A stretch of DNA of 39,516 nt from Chloroflexota bacterium. GTDB lineage: Bacteria > Chloroflexota > UBA6077 > CF-72. A program made the translations under genes and the position numbers. The notes beneath the pieces are model-generated. The model was not told where the DNA came from. It searched no databases and was given only the letters and a program-made list of their open reading frames with translations. Each line of letters opens with the position of its first letter. Positions within the stretch are counted from its first letter, which is position 1. Location of the stretch: assembly GCA_019239775.1 (NCBI GenBank), contig JAFAZN010000183.1:1-39516 (forward strand), given 5' to 3'. Positions 30,589-38,286 of this stretch are shown here, piece by piece.

Positions 30589-31464
30589 GTGACTGCCATC
30601 GAGAGTCGGCCTACTTCTGCCGCGGCCATTACAGCCGCTGCAGTGGCCAGTTTTGAGAATTGCCCAGATCCGCGCCTGCGCACGATCCTGCAGGCGCTGG
30701 TCACACATCTGCATGCCTTCGCCACCGAAGTCAACCTCACCGAAGACGAGTGGCTCGAGGCCATCCAGATCCTGACCAAGACCGGCCATATCACCGACGA
30801 CAAACGCCAGGAGTTCATCCTGTGGTCGGACGCATTGGGCGTCTCTATGCTGGTAGACGCGCTGGCGCATCCGAACGCCAACGGTGCCACCGAATCGACC
30901 GTGCTCGGGCCTTTCTGGACGCCGAATGCGCCCCAACGCGCGTACGGCGAGAGCTTGATCGAAGAGCCGGGCGGCACCCCAGCACTGGTCCGCGGCACCA
31001 TCCGAAACACCAGAGGTGAGCCAATCGCGGGCGCCCAGGTTGACGTCTGGCAGAACGGCGACGACGGACTGTACACCGTCCAGAGCGATGAGCTACCCGA
31101 AGATCATCTGCGCGGGATCTACACCACGCGAGAGGACGGCAGCTACGCCTTCGTGGGCGTCCGGCCAGTGCCCTACACCATTCCCCACGACGGTCCCGTT
31201 GGCGCAATGCTCGATGCGGCCAGGCGCCATCCCTGGCGGCCAGCCCACATTCACATGATCGTAACCGCGCCGGGCTACCAGCGCCTCCAGACCCACATCT
31301 TCGATTCGACCAGCAGCTATCTGGACTCCGACGCCGTCTTCGCGGTCAAGCGCTCGCTCATTCGCGAATTTCAACTCCGCAACGCGGGCGACCCCGAGAC
31401 GCCAACCGGTGTGACGGGGCAGTGGTGCCTGGTGGAAAACGACATGGTGCTCGAACCAGCATGA
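30589..31464 (+). CDS. Intradiol ring-cleavage dioxygenase (hydroxyquinol 1,2-dioxygenase-like)
   Basis: A 291-residue enzyme of the non-heme Fe(III) intradiol family. Iron ligands are Y162 (GLYTVQ), Y196 (VPYTIP), H220 and H222 (RPAHIHM). The N-terminal helical domain (LTEDEWLEAIQILTKTG) is the dimer/lipid-binding domain of catechol and hydroxyquinol 1,2-dioxygenases. The family cleaves catechols between the hydroxyls to give cis,cis-muconates or maleylacetate. GTG 30589 has AAGGAG 8 bases upstream. The stop overlaps the next ATG (ATGA), coupling it to the MetE-like gene. Confidence 0.93.
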   Translation: MTAIESRPTSAAAITAAAVASFENCPDPRLRTILQALVTHLHAFATEVNLTEDEWLEAIQILTKTGHITDDKRQEFILWSDALGVSMLVDALAHPNANGATESTVLGPFWTPNAPQRAYGESLIEEPGGTPALVRGTIRNTRGEPIAGAQVDVWQNGDDGLYTVQSDELPEDHLRGIYTTREDGSYAFVGVRPVPYTIPHDGPVGAMLDAARRHPWRPAHIHMIVTAPGYQRLQTHIFDSTSSYLDSDAVFAVKRSLIREFQLRNAGDPETPTGVTGQWCLVENDMVLEPA

Positions 31465-32603
31465 GCCAAAACGCGTATCGCGCCGACCAGGTCGGCAGCT
31501 TTTTGCGTTCGGACGAGTTGAAGCAAGCGCGCGCCGCGCACGCGGAGGGTCGACTGGACTCCGAGGCGCTGCGCGAGATTGAAGATCGCGAGATCCTGCG
31601 GGTGCTCGAGATGCAGCGACAGGTCGGCATCGACGTGGTTTCCGACGGCGAGTTCCGCCGCGGGGGCTGGGCCAGTGACTTCCAGGAAGCCGTCGACGGC
31701 TACGTTCCCGGCGCGCCGCCGGTCGCGATGAGCTGGCACGCTGGGCCAGCCACCGCCGCGGTGGCCGAGAGTGCGCCGGCCGAGGCGGGCGCCGGCCTGG
31801 TGAGTCGGGTGATCGGCGCCAAACTCCGCCAGCGACGGCGGCTGACCGAGCACGAGTCGGCATTCCTGCGACAACACGCCGGCGCGCCCTTCAAGATGAC
31901 CATGCCTGCCGCGACGTATGTCACCACACGCGGGTACAAACCGGGCATTACGGACCGTGTGTACGGCTCGCGCACCGAGGTCTTGCACGATGCGGCTGGC
32001 GTGATTGCCGCGGAGCTGCAGGCGCTGGCAGGTGAGGGTGTGCCGTACTTGCAGCTCGACAACCCGCACTATCCCGACTACATCGCCGAGGACCGCCGCG
32101 AGCAGTGGCGCGCACTTGGCGTGGACGCTGATCAGGCGCTACTGGATGACATCGCTGCGGACAACACATCTCTGGCAGGTCTCGATCGGTCACGCGTGAC
32201 CGTTGGCATGCACCTGTGCCGCGGCAACGGCCCGCTGGGTCGCTGGCATACCGCCGGGGGCTACGAGCGCATCGCCGAGCAGGTCTTTGGCGGCCTTGCG
32301 GTGGACCGATTGCTCCTGGAATACGACAGCGAGCGCGCCGGCGGCTTCGAGCCGCTGCGCTTTGTGCCCGCCGACAAGGTCGTTGTTCTGGGCTTGGTCA
32401 CGACGAAGTCGCCCGAGCTGGAGTCGCAGGACGAATTGCTGCGGCGCATCGACGAAGCCGCGCGCTACGTGCCGCTGGAACGGCTCGCGCTGAGTCCGCA
32501 GTGCGGCTTCGCCTCCACGCTGGTGGGCAACCCGCTTACATGGGACGACCAGCGTCGCAAGCTGGAGCTGGTCGTTTCCACGGCCCGCAAGGTCTGGGGT
32601 TAG
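31461..32603 (+). CDS. Cobalamin-independent methionine synthase-like methyltransferase (MetE C-terminal / YxjG type)
   Basis: A 380-residue protein corresponding to the catalytic half of MetE only. Zinc ligands H251 and C253 (MHLCRGN), E287 (LLLEYDSE) and C348 (LSPQCGF) are all present. YRADQVGSFLR and VVSDGEFRRGGW match the YxjG/core-MetE branch. In the family, zinc activates a thiol to accept a methyl group from a folate or another methyl donor. The four-base ATGA overlap with the intradiol dioxygenase gene ties it to aromatic ring cleavage, which suggests handling of a methyl group or thiol during catabolism. That link is inference. The stop overlaps the convergent YbjQ gene by 4 bases. 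Confidence 0.9.
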   Translation: MSQNAYRADQVGSFLRSDELKQARAAHAEGRLDSEALREIEDREILRVLEMQRQVGIDVVSDGEFRRGGWASDFQEAVDGYVPGAPPVAMSWHAGPATAAVAESAPAEAGAGLVSRVIGAKLRQRRRLTEHESAFLRQHAGAPFKMTMPAATYVTTRGYKPGITDRVYGSRTEVLHDAAGVIAAELQALAGEGVPYLQLDNPHYPDYIAEDRREQWRALGVDADQALLDDIAADNTSLAGLDRSRVTVGMHLCRGNGPLGRWHTAGGYERIAEQVFGGLAVDRLLLEYDSERAGGFEPLRFVPADKVVVLGLVTTKSPELESQDELLRRIDEAARYVPLERLALSPQCGFASTLVGNPLTWDDQRRKLELVVSTARKVWG

Positions 32604-33424
32604 GCGTTGAGGCCGACCGTCATCACCGTGGTGGGTAGTTCAGGCTTCGGCTGATCGAGCTCCACCACGGCGGTGCCGATGGCGAAAAACTCGATGGCGT
32701 TGGCGCCCCAACCCCAGGTGCTCTCTTCCACGCGCACGCCAACGATGCCCGAGCCGCCGCGCTCGGCCGCCTCCGCTTGCATGCGCTCGAGCGCTAGCTC
32801 GCGGGCGGTATAGGTCGCCTCTGAATAGATGGTGAGCTCGGTATTGCGGCCCATGGTTTTGAGCGACTGCATCAGCCCCATATGGCGAATGTGGTACACG
32901 CAGGCGCCCATGGCCAGGGTCACCGGCCGGTAGCCAATCTCGATCAGTTTCCAGAAGTCCTGGCCACTCAAATCCGAGGTAAACGGCCGATTGTCATGGG
33001 TGCGGTAGTGCTCGCCCGCCTCATGTCGCACCGCCGTGCCGAGCGCTTGAAACTCGAGCACGTTTTCCTCGAACGCGTAGTTCTTGAATTCCAGCCGCAC
33101 GCCAACGACGCCGTCGGCACCGAGCAGGTCGGCCTCTTCTTCCATACGCGTCATGGCCAGCTCGCGCGCGCCATACATCGCCTGCGTGAGGACCTGCAGC
33201 TCTTGCGAGGTGTTCCAGTTCTGCCACTGGAAGCCAACGTGGTAGATGCACGAGCCCATGACCAGACCGAGCGGAACGAAGCCGGCACGGCGTACCAGCA
33301 CGAACTCGTCGACCGACAGGTCACTGGTGAAGAACTTCGGTTTGGCACCCTCGCCGCGCATGCCGCGCAAGCGTTCGAGGGCGCCTGGCGGCAAGCCTGC
33401 GCTTGAACCGGGTTGATAAGCCAT
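32600..33424 (-). CDS. Tandem YbjQ (DUF74)-type heavy-metal-binding-domain protein
   Basis: A 274-residue protein with two YbjQ-like domains (about residues 30-140 and 150-255). Each has the GxxPLGLVMGSCIYHV / GYRPVTLAMGACVYHI strand, the YGARELAMTRMEEEADLLGA / YTARELALERMQAEAAERGG helix, and a GVVGVRLE / GIVGVRVE strand followed by FQALGTAV / FFAIGTAV. Single YbjQ proteins form pentameric rings; a tandem gene is less usual. The function is unknown despite the metal-related family name. ATG 33424 has AGGAG 11 bases upstream. It begins 32 bases after the stop of the 129-aa gene and may be the last gene of the minus operon from 34639. Confidence 0.83.
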   Translation of the reverse strand: MAYQPGSSAGLPPGALERLRGMRGEGAKPKFFTSDLSVDEFVLVRRAGFVPLGLVMGSCIYHVGFQWQNWNTSQELQVLTQAMYGARELAMTRMEEEADLLGADGVVGVRLEFKNYAFEENVLEFQALGTAVRHEAGEHYRTHDNRPFTSDLSGQDFWKLIEIGYRPVTLAMGACVYHIRHMGLMQSLKTMGRNTELTIYSEATYTARELALERMQAEAAERGGSGIVGVRVEESTWGWGANAIEFFAIGTAVVELDQPKPELPTTVMTVGLNA

Positions 33425-33456
33425 GAGGTGTCGTCTCCTGAGAAGGTGAAGGAGGT

Positions 33457-33846
33457 TTAGCCTTGCAGCAGTCGCGCGAGCGCATTGCGACCGCCAGTGG
33501 TGCGCTCCAGCTCGGTGGCCAGCGCAGCGCTGAGCTCGGTAAGCCAATCCTCGATGCGCATCGGCTCGGAACGGACCGCCACGCCTCGCACGACTCGGGT
33601 GCGCTGCGCTTCCAGGCTCTTGGCCCGCGCGAGCTCGTAGCGCGTGCCGCCCAGCTCCAGGCTCAGCGCCGTGGTGCGACGCGGCCCCAGGACGCCGAGC
33701 GTGCGTCGCACCGACGTTTGTTGCGGAAGGGTCGACTCGAGAAAGGTTGCCAACTGCTCCAGCAGCGACTGCTGATCCTGCTGGTAGCGGGAGAGCAGCG
33801 CACCGGCTACGCCGAGCGATTCCCAGTCCGGCGCCGGCGGCTGCAC
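33457..33846 (-). CDS. Protein of unknown function, 129 aa
   Basis: A soluble protein with an N-terminal helical part (SRYQQDQQSLLEQLATFLES), a beta segment (TTALSLELGGTRYELARA) and a helical C-terminus (WLTELSAALATELERTTGG). No family recognised. The frame is open far upstream but there it overlaps the VIT gene on the same strand; the start is inferred as GTG 33846, 10 bases after the VIT stop codon. TAGGCT lies 7 bases before it, but the VIT gene probably provides the transcript. Confidence 0.68.
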   Translation of the reverse strand: MQPPAPDWESLGVAGALLSRYQQDQQSLLEQLATFLESTLPQQTSVRRTLGVLGPRRTTALSLELGGTRYELARAKSLEAQRTRVVRGVAVRSEPMRIEDWLTELSAALATELERTTGGRNALARLLQG

Positions 33847-33856
33847 GTCTAACAGC

Positions 33857-34639
33857 CTAGCCTGGAATGCCCGCGATGCCCAATGCGGCAGGCAGCAGCG
33901 TGCCGAAGAAGTAGCCGGCGATCCCCGCGAATGCGCCGAGCGCGAAAATCTCCAGGCCGCTGCGGAACCAGTTGCGTCGCGTGAAGCGGCTCTTGGCAAC
34001 ACCCATCCCGAAAAGGGCCACCGCGGCAAGACTGACTGAGACAACGACCGCCGTAGTGCCGCTTACGAAGAGGTACGGCAGGATCGGCAGAAGTCCGCCG
34101 ACGCCAAACGCGGCGCCCATGACCAGCGCTCCGCGCAGTGCGTTCACGTCATCTTCAACCGACAACCCGAGCTCTTTTTCGACCATCGTCCTGAGCAGGA
34201 CCTGCTTGCTGCCGGCAATCTCGTGAGCGACGCGCTGCGCCGATTCCGGCGCAAGCCCCTCGCGTTCCAGCAGGAAGGCCACCTCGGCTTCGGCTTCACC
34301 GGGTCGCTGCTCCACCTCTTCGGCTTCGGCGGCGATTTGGGCTTCGAAGATTTCGCGCTGGCTCTTGCTGGACATGTACTCGCCAGCGGCCATGCTGAAC
34401 ACGCCGGCGAGCATCGCCGCGAAGCCGGCGATGAGCACCGCAAACGGCTGGCCGGTCGCGCCGCCAACCGTGCTCACCACCGCCAGGACCGACGTCAAAC
34501 CGTCCTGCGCGCCAAAGATGGCCTCGCGAATCTCGCTCAGGACGCTTGCCTCGCGGCGTTCGCGCTCGAGATGCGCCGCGATCCAGCCCGAATCGAAATC
34601 GGAGGCCGGCGCGTGAGCCCGCGCGGTCGAGACGTCCAT
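33857..34639 (-). CDS. VIT1/CCC1-family Fe/Mn transporter-like membrane protein
   Basis: A 260-residue membrane protein. The N-terminal helix IREAIFGAQDGLTSVLAVVS is the family signature. A charged, Glu-rich cytoplasmic insert lies at about residues 80-150 (QIAAEAEEVEQRPGEAEAEV), where relatives bind metal, and the C-terminal half has three to four hydrophobic segments (VNALRGALVMGAAFGVGGLL, TTAVVVSVSLAAVALFG, LEIFALGAFAGIAGYFFG). The family moves Fe2+ or Mn2+ out of the cytosol into a compartment or the periplasm. ATG 34639 lies 25 bases from a palindrome shared with the divergent ArsR gene. Confidence 0.88.
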   Translation of the reverse strand: MDVSTARAHAPASDFDSGWIAAHLERERREASVLSEIREAIFGAQDGLTSVLAVVSTVGGATGQPFAVLIAGFAAMLAGVFSMAAGEYMSSKSQREIFEAQIAAEAEEVEQRPGEAEAEVAFLLEREGLAPESAQRVAHEIAGSKQVLLRTMVEKELGLSVEDDVNALRGALVMGAAFGVGGLLPILPYLFVSGTTAVVVSVSLAAVALFGMGVAKSRFTRRNWFRSGLEIFALGAFAGIAGYFFGTLLPAALGIAGIPG

Positions 34640-34664
34640 CGTGCGTAAGTCTGCCTCATTGACA

Positions 34665-34688
34665 ATACTAAGGTAGTTACTTTAGTAT
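34665..34688. promoter_or_regulatory. 24-bp palindromic operator between VIT and ArsR genes
   Basis: Arms ATACTAAGGTAG and TTACTTTAGTAT are inverted repeats with only wobble-type mismatches in the centre. TAGTAT at the right end (34683-34688) is the plus -10 hexamer, and TAGTAT in the left arm read on the minus strand serves the VIT gene. Repressor binding would shut both directions, as in ArsR-family autoregulation. Confidence 0.72.
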
Positions 34689-34704
34689 ATGGACAGATTT
34701 AGTG

Positions 34705-35034
34705 ATGGTGTCATTCGACCTCGTTTTCCAGGCGCTTGCCGATCCCACGCGGCGCGACATCCTCGAACGGCTCACCCGTGGCCCGGCGTCCGTTTCTGAG
34801 CTGGCCAGGCCGTTTTCGATGTCCCTACCCGCGGTCGCCCAGCATCTGCAGCTGCTGGAAGCCAGCGGACTGGTCCGCACCGAAAAGCTCGGTCGTGTCC
34901 GCACCTGCCACATCGAAACCGCCAATCTCCGCGCGGCGGAGCGCTGGATCGCCGATCGCCGCACGGTCTGGGAGCGCCGCTTCGATCGCCTCGGCGAAAT
35001 CCTGGCCGACGAACCCTCCGAACCTCAGCCATAA
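34705..35034 (+). CDS. ArsR-family winged-helix transcriptional regulator
   Basis: A 109-residue regulator. It opens FQALADPTRRDILERLTRGP, the ArsR signature. The recognition helix is PAVAQHLQLLEASGLVRTEK, followed by the wing (GRVRTCHIE). No Cys cluster for metal sensing is seen. It belongs to the group paired with SRPBCC proteins, where the ligand is unknown. The ATG at 34705 is preferred over GTG 34702. The next gene starts 13 bases after the stop. The upstream palindrome is its likely own operator. Confidence 0.92.
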   Translation: MVSFDLVFQALADPTRRDILERLTRGPASVSELARPFSMSLPAVAQHLQLLEASGLVRTEKLGRVRTCHIETANLRAAERWIADRRTVWERRFDRLGEILADEPSEPQP

Positions 35035-35047
35035 GGAGCACTTACGC

Positions 35048-35518
35048 ATGATGTCCACCGAACACTCCGTAACCCACGCCACGTTCGTGATCGAGCGCAC
35101 CTATCCCGCCTCGACCGTGCGCGTCTTCAACGCGTTTGCCGACCCGGCCATCAAGGCGCGCTGGTTCGGCAACGACGAGATGCCCAAGATGCATCACGAA
35201 CTGGACTTTCGGGTTGGCGGCCGCGAGATCAATCGCGGCGGCCCGCCCGACGGGCCGACCTACACGTTCGAGGCGCGTTACGAAGACATCGTTCCGCAAG
35301 AGCGCATCGTCACCAGCTACGTCATGTACCTGGGCGATGAGCGCATCTCGGTGTCGGTTGCCACCGTCGAGCTCCAGTCACAGGCCAGCGGTACGCGGCT
35401 CGTGTACACCGAACAGGGCGCCTTTCTGGATGGGTACGACAATCCCGCCCAGCGCGAGGAAGGTGCCCGCGAGCTGCTGGATGCGCTCGGCGTCGAGCTG
35501 AGCCGGAGCGCATCATGA
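35048..35518 (+). CDS. SRPBCC (AHSA1/START-like) protein
   Basis: A 156-residue protein of the Activator-of-Hsp90-ATPase-1-like branch of SRPBCC: FVIERTYPASTVRVFNAFAD, the RWFGNDE motif, the FRVGGREINRGG turn and a YEDIVPQERIVTSYVM strand. It binds hydrophobic ligands in a deep pocket. Pairing with an ArsR regulator is widespread and conserved, but the function is unknown. ATG 35048 has AAGGAG about 9 bases upstream. The last 4 bases overlap the MFS gene (ATGA). Confidence 0.9.
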   Translation: MMSTEHSVTHATFVIERTYPASTVRVFNAFADPAIKARWFGNDEMPKMHHELDFRVGGREINRGGPPDGPTYTFEARYEDIVPQERIVTSYVMYLGDERISVSVATVELQSQASGTRLVYTEQGAFLDGYDNPAQREEGARELLDALGVELSRSAS

Positions 35519-37047
35519 CCGCCGAACGCGCGGGCGTGCGTCAGTGGATCGCACTTGCGGTACTTGCCCTGCCGACGTTGTTGGTTTCGATTGACGTCTC
35601 GGTGATGCTGCTCGCGTTGCCGCACATTGGTGTTGGTCTGGGCGCCAGCAGCATCGAGCAGCTGTGGATCATGGACATGTATGGCTTCATGCTGGCCGGC
35701 TTCCTGGTCACCATGGGTACCGTGGGCGATCGCATCGGCCGCCGCAAGCTGCTGCTGATCGGCGCGACTGGCTTCGCCGCCGCCTCCACCCTCGCCGCAT
35801 TCTCCACGTCTCCGCTGATGTTGATCGCGGCTCGCGCGCTGCTCGGCATCGCTGGCGCCACGCTCTCGCCCTCGATTCTCGCGCTGATCAGCAACATCTT
35901 CCGCGACCCGCGCCAGCGCTCGGTGGCCATCAGCCTGTGGCTGGTCAGCTTCATGGGTGGCATGGCCGTTGGCCCGCTGGTCGGCGGCGCCGTGCTCGAG
36001 CACTTCTGGTGGGGCGCCGTGTTCCTGCTCGGCATCCCGGTCATGCTCCTTCTGCTGCTGGCTGCGCCGTTCTTGCTGCCCGAATATCGCACCGAGCAGC
36101 CAGGTCGGCTGGACCTGTTGAGCGTGGGCATGTCACTTGGGACGATCCTGCCGGTGATCTACGGCCTCAAGGAGCTCGCCCGGGCAGGCGTTCAGCCGGT
36201 GCCGCTGCTGGCCATCGGCCTCGGTAGCTGCCTGGGCGTCCTGTTCGTCCGTCGCCAGCGCTCACTCGAAAATCCGTTGGTCGACCTTCGCCTTTTCGAG
36301 AGTCGCGCCTTCACCGCCGCGCTGGCCGGCATGTTCGGCGTCACGCTTACGGGCGCCAACATGCTGTTCATCACACAGCACCTGCAGTTCGTCGAAGAGC
36401 TGTCGCCGCTCCACGCTGGCGAAGCGATGTTGCCCGCCATCGCTGCCACGGTCGTTGGGTTCCTGGTGTCGCCGTGGTTGGCGCGGCGCGTTCGGCCCGC
36501 GTACGTGATCGCGGCTGGTCTGGCCGTTTCGATTTGCGGCGCGCTGCTGCTGACGGGCGTTGGCGCCCAGAACGCGCTGTGGCTGCTGATCGCCGGCTAT
36601 GCGATCTGGAACCTCGGCTGCGCGCCGCTGGTGAGCTTGTCGATGAATTTGATCGTAGGCTCGGCACCGCCGGCCCGCGCCGGATCCGCCGCGGCCTTGT
36701 CCGAAGCCAGTTCTGAGTTCGCATTCGCACTGGGCATCGCGGTGCTCGGCAGTCTCGGCACCGCGATCTATCAGCTCGCGGTGGCCGGCACGCCGGCAGC
36801 CGGGCTTGGCGATTCGTTCGCCAGCGTTGCCCAGGTCGCTGCGCTGGATCAAGCGAGCATGCTCGCAGCGCAAGTAGCGTTCAGCCTCAGCCTGCACGTC
36901 GTCGCCGCGACGAGCGCAGTGGTCTTGCTCGGCGTCGCGGTGCTGGCTGTGACGTGCCTACGCCACGTCCCGCGCATCGGCAGCCCCGTGGCCGAAGCGC
37001 CCGTGACCGCGGCCACTCGAGGTTCAGGCGAACTCGCGCTCGCGTGA
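35515..37047 (+). CDS. MFS drug efflux transporter, 14-TM DHA2 (EmrB/QacA) type
   Basis: A 510-residue transporter with about 14 hydrophobic segments. Motif A is GTVGDRIGRRKLL after TM2, and motif C of the drug/H+ antiporter group is near residues 140-165 (LVSFMGGMAVGPLVGG). The VSIDVSVMLLALP start in TM1 (Asp in the membrane) and RLFESRAFTAALAGMFG linker fit DHA2. It exports cationic or hydrophobic drugs by proton antiport. Coupled to the SRPBCC gene by ATGA overlap, it is the third gene of the ArsR operon and so probably repressed until the ArsR ligand is present. Confidence 0.92.
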   Translation: MTAERAGVRQWIALAVLALPTLLVSIDVSVMLLALPHIGVGLGASSIEQLWIMDMYGFMLAGFLVTMGTVGDRIGRRKLLLIGATGFAAASTLAAFSTSPLMLIAARALLGIAGATLSPSILALISNIFRDPRQRSVAISLWLVSFMGGMAVGPLVGGAVLEHFWWGAVFLLGIPVMLLLLLAAPFLLPEYRTEQPGRLDLLSVGMSLGTILPVIYGLKELARAGVQPVPLLAIGLGSCLGVLFVRRQRSLENPLVDLRLFESRAFTAALAGMFGVTLTGANMLFITQHLQFVEELSPLHAGEAMLPAIAATVVGFLVSPWLARRVRPAYVIAAGLAVSICGALLLTGVGAQNALWLLIAGYAIWNLGCAPLVSLSMNLIVGSAPPARAGSAAALSEASSEFAFALGIAVLGSLGTAIYQLAVAGTPAAGLGDSFASVAQVAALDQASMLAAQVAFSLSLHVVAATSAVVLLGVAVLAVTCLRHVPRIGSPVAEAPVTAATRGSGELALA

Positions 37048-37059
37048 GGGTGATCGCGC

Positions 37060-37065
37060 TAGAGT
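37060..37065 (+). promoter_or_regulatory. Predicted -10 hexamer TAGAGT before SDR gene
   Basis: TAGAGT ends 8 bases before GTG 37074. It is just downstream of the MFS stop codon. Confidence 0.45.
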
Positions 37066-37073
37066 GAAGTTCC

Positions 37074-37934
37074 GTGCAGCAATGGAGCGGTGTCGCTGGC
37101 AAGCGCGTGGTGATCACGGGCGCGACCAGCGGCATCGGCCTTGCCGCGGCGCGACGGCTCGCGCAAATGGGTGCGCAGCTCACGATCGTCGGCCGCTCCT
37201 CGGCGCGAACGCAACATGTGGCCGAGGCGATGTCTGCGCCTGTGGACACCTGCCTGGCGGACCTTTCCTCGCAATCGGACGTGCGTCACCTGGCACACCA
37301 GCTCGCCGAGCGCTACCCGGCAATTCACGTGTTGATCAACAACGCCGGCGCCATGTACGCCAGTCGCCAGCTTTCGGCGGATGGCGTGGAGCTCACGTGG
37401 GCGGTCAACCACCTCGCGCCGTTTCTGCTCAGCTCGGTGCTGCTCGACAAGCTGAAAGACAGCGCGCCGGCGCGCATCATCACCACGTCGTCGGCTGCGC
37501 ACTACCGCGCACAGATACCGTTCGATGATCTCTCGGGCGAGCAGGGTTATCCGATGATGGGCTTCCGCCGCTACGGTGAGACAAAGCTGGCCAACATCCT
37601 GTTCACGCGCGCGCTTGCTCGTCGCCTGTCCGGAACGGGAGTGACCGCAAACTGCTTTCATCCCGGTTTCGTCGGGACTGGTTTTAACCACAACAATGGA
37701 TGGCTGATGCGCGCGATCATGTCGGTGGGTCACATGTTTGCGCGCAGTCCCGAGCGTGGCGCCGACACCCTGGTCTGGCTCGCAGATTCCCCCGAGGTGA
37801 GCGGCATCAGCGGCGCGTATTTCGTCGATAGGCGAGAGGTGCGCCCATCGCCCGCCGCGCGCGACGAGTCCGCCGCCGAACGCCTCTGGCGCATCAGCGA
37901 AGAGCAGGTCTCAGCCTCCGCCACCGCGGTCTAG
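37074..37934 (+). CDS. Short-chain dehydrogenase, retinol-dehydrogenase/WW-domain-oxidoreductase-like
   Basis: A 286-residue SDR. The cofactor motif is TGATSGIG (residues about 16-23), then NNAGAMYA, an NHLAPFLL segment, TTSSAAH, and the active-site pair YGETK (Tyr-x-x-x-Lys). NHLAPFLL and the C-terminal layout match the retinol dehydrogenase-like SDR group. Substrate unknown. The start GTG 37074 is supported by the TAGAGT hexamer. The gene is followed by the repeat-filled spacer. Confidence 0.9.
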   Translation: MQQWSGVAGKRVVITGATSGIGLAAARRLAQMGAQLTIVGRSSARTQHVAEAMSAPVDTCLADLSSQSDVRHLAHQLAERYPAIHVLINNAGAMYASRQLSADGVELTWAVNHLAPFLLSSVLLDKLKDSAPARIITTSSAAHYRAQIPFDDLSGEQGYPMMGFRRYGETKLANILFTRALARRLSGTGVTANCFHPGFVGTGFNHNNGWLMRAIMSVGHMFARSPERGADTLVWLADSPEVSGISGAYFVDRREVRPSPAARDESAAERLWRISEEQVSASATAV

Positions 37935-37954
37935 CGCTCGCGCGCCAACGACCC

Positions 37955-38132
37955 AGCAGCGCCACCACAACGTGGTGTGGGCGGAGGACTTCCAGGTCCA
38001 GAGGCCATCACCGTTGTGTAACCCGGAACTTCCAGGTCCAGAGGGCTTCACCGTTGTGTAACCACGGAACTTCCAGGCCCAAGGGTCCATCACCTTCGTG
38101 TGATCACCGAACTTCCCTAGTCCAGAGGTCCA
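37955..38132 (+). repeat. Intergenic tandem repeat, about 41-43-bp unit
   Basis: Three complete copies (37984-38024, 38025-38065, 38066-38108) and partial copies on both sides (37955-37983, 38109-38132). Each copy starts near GGAACTTCCAGGTCCAGAGG and ends near CACCGTTGTGTAACC. There are no spacers and the units touch directly, so it is not a CRISPR array. Confidence 0.85.
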
Positions 38133-38286
38133 CCTCCGACAGGCGTATCCCCAGAAGCGTTCGTGGTGACTCAAGCCGCAGGAGACGCTGCCGCCCGGCC
38201 CCGCACGTCTGGTGCGGGCCAATCCGGCGCCTCGTGGCCGGGTTATCCAGTCGCGACACCTGTCCTCTAGGAGACCTCTCACCTCC
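38133..38286 (+). other. Leader with two hairpins before the propeller gene
   Basis: A strong hairpin GGCC-CCGCAC/GTGCGGGCC (38197-38220, one bulged base) is followed by CCGGC/GCCGG about 10 bases on. GGAG lies 12-13 bases before ATG 38287. No T-tract follows the hairpins. The rest of the stretch holds nothing I can identify. Confidence 0.35.

Noticed and set aside
37955..38132. CRISPR array
   Set aside because: Units abut without unique spacers and no cas genes are present.
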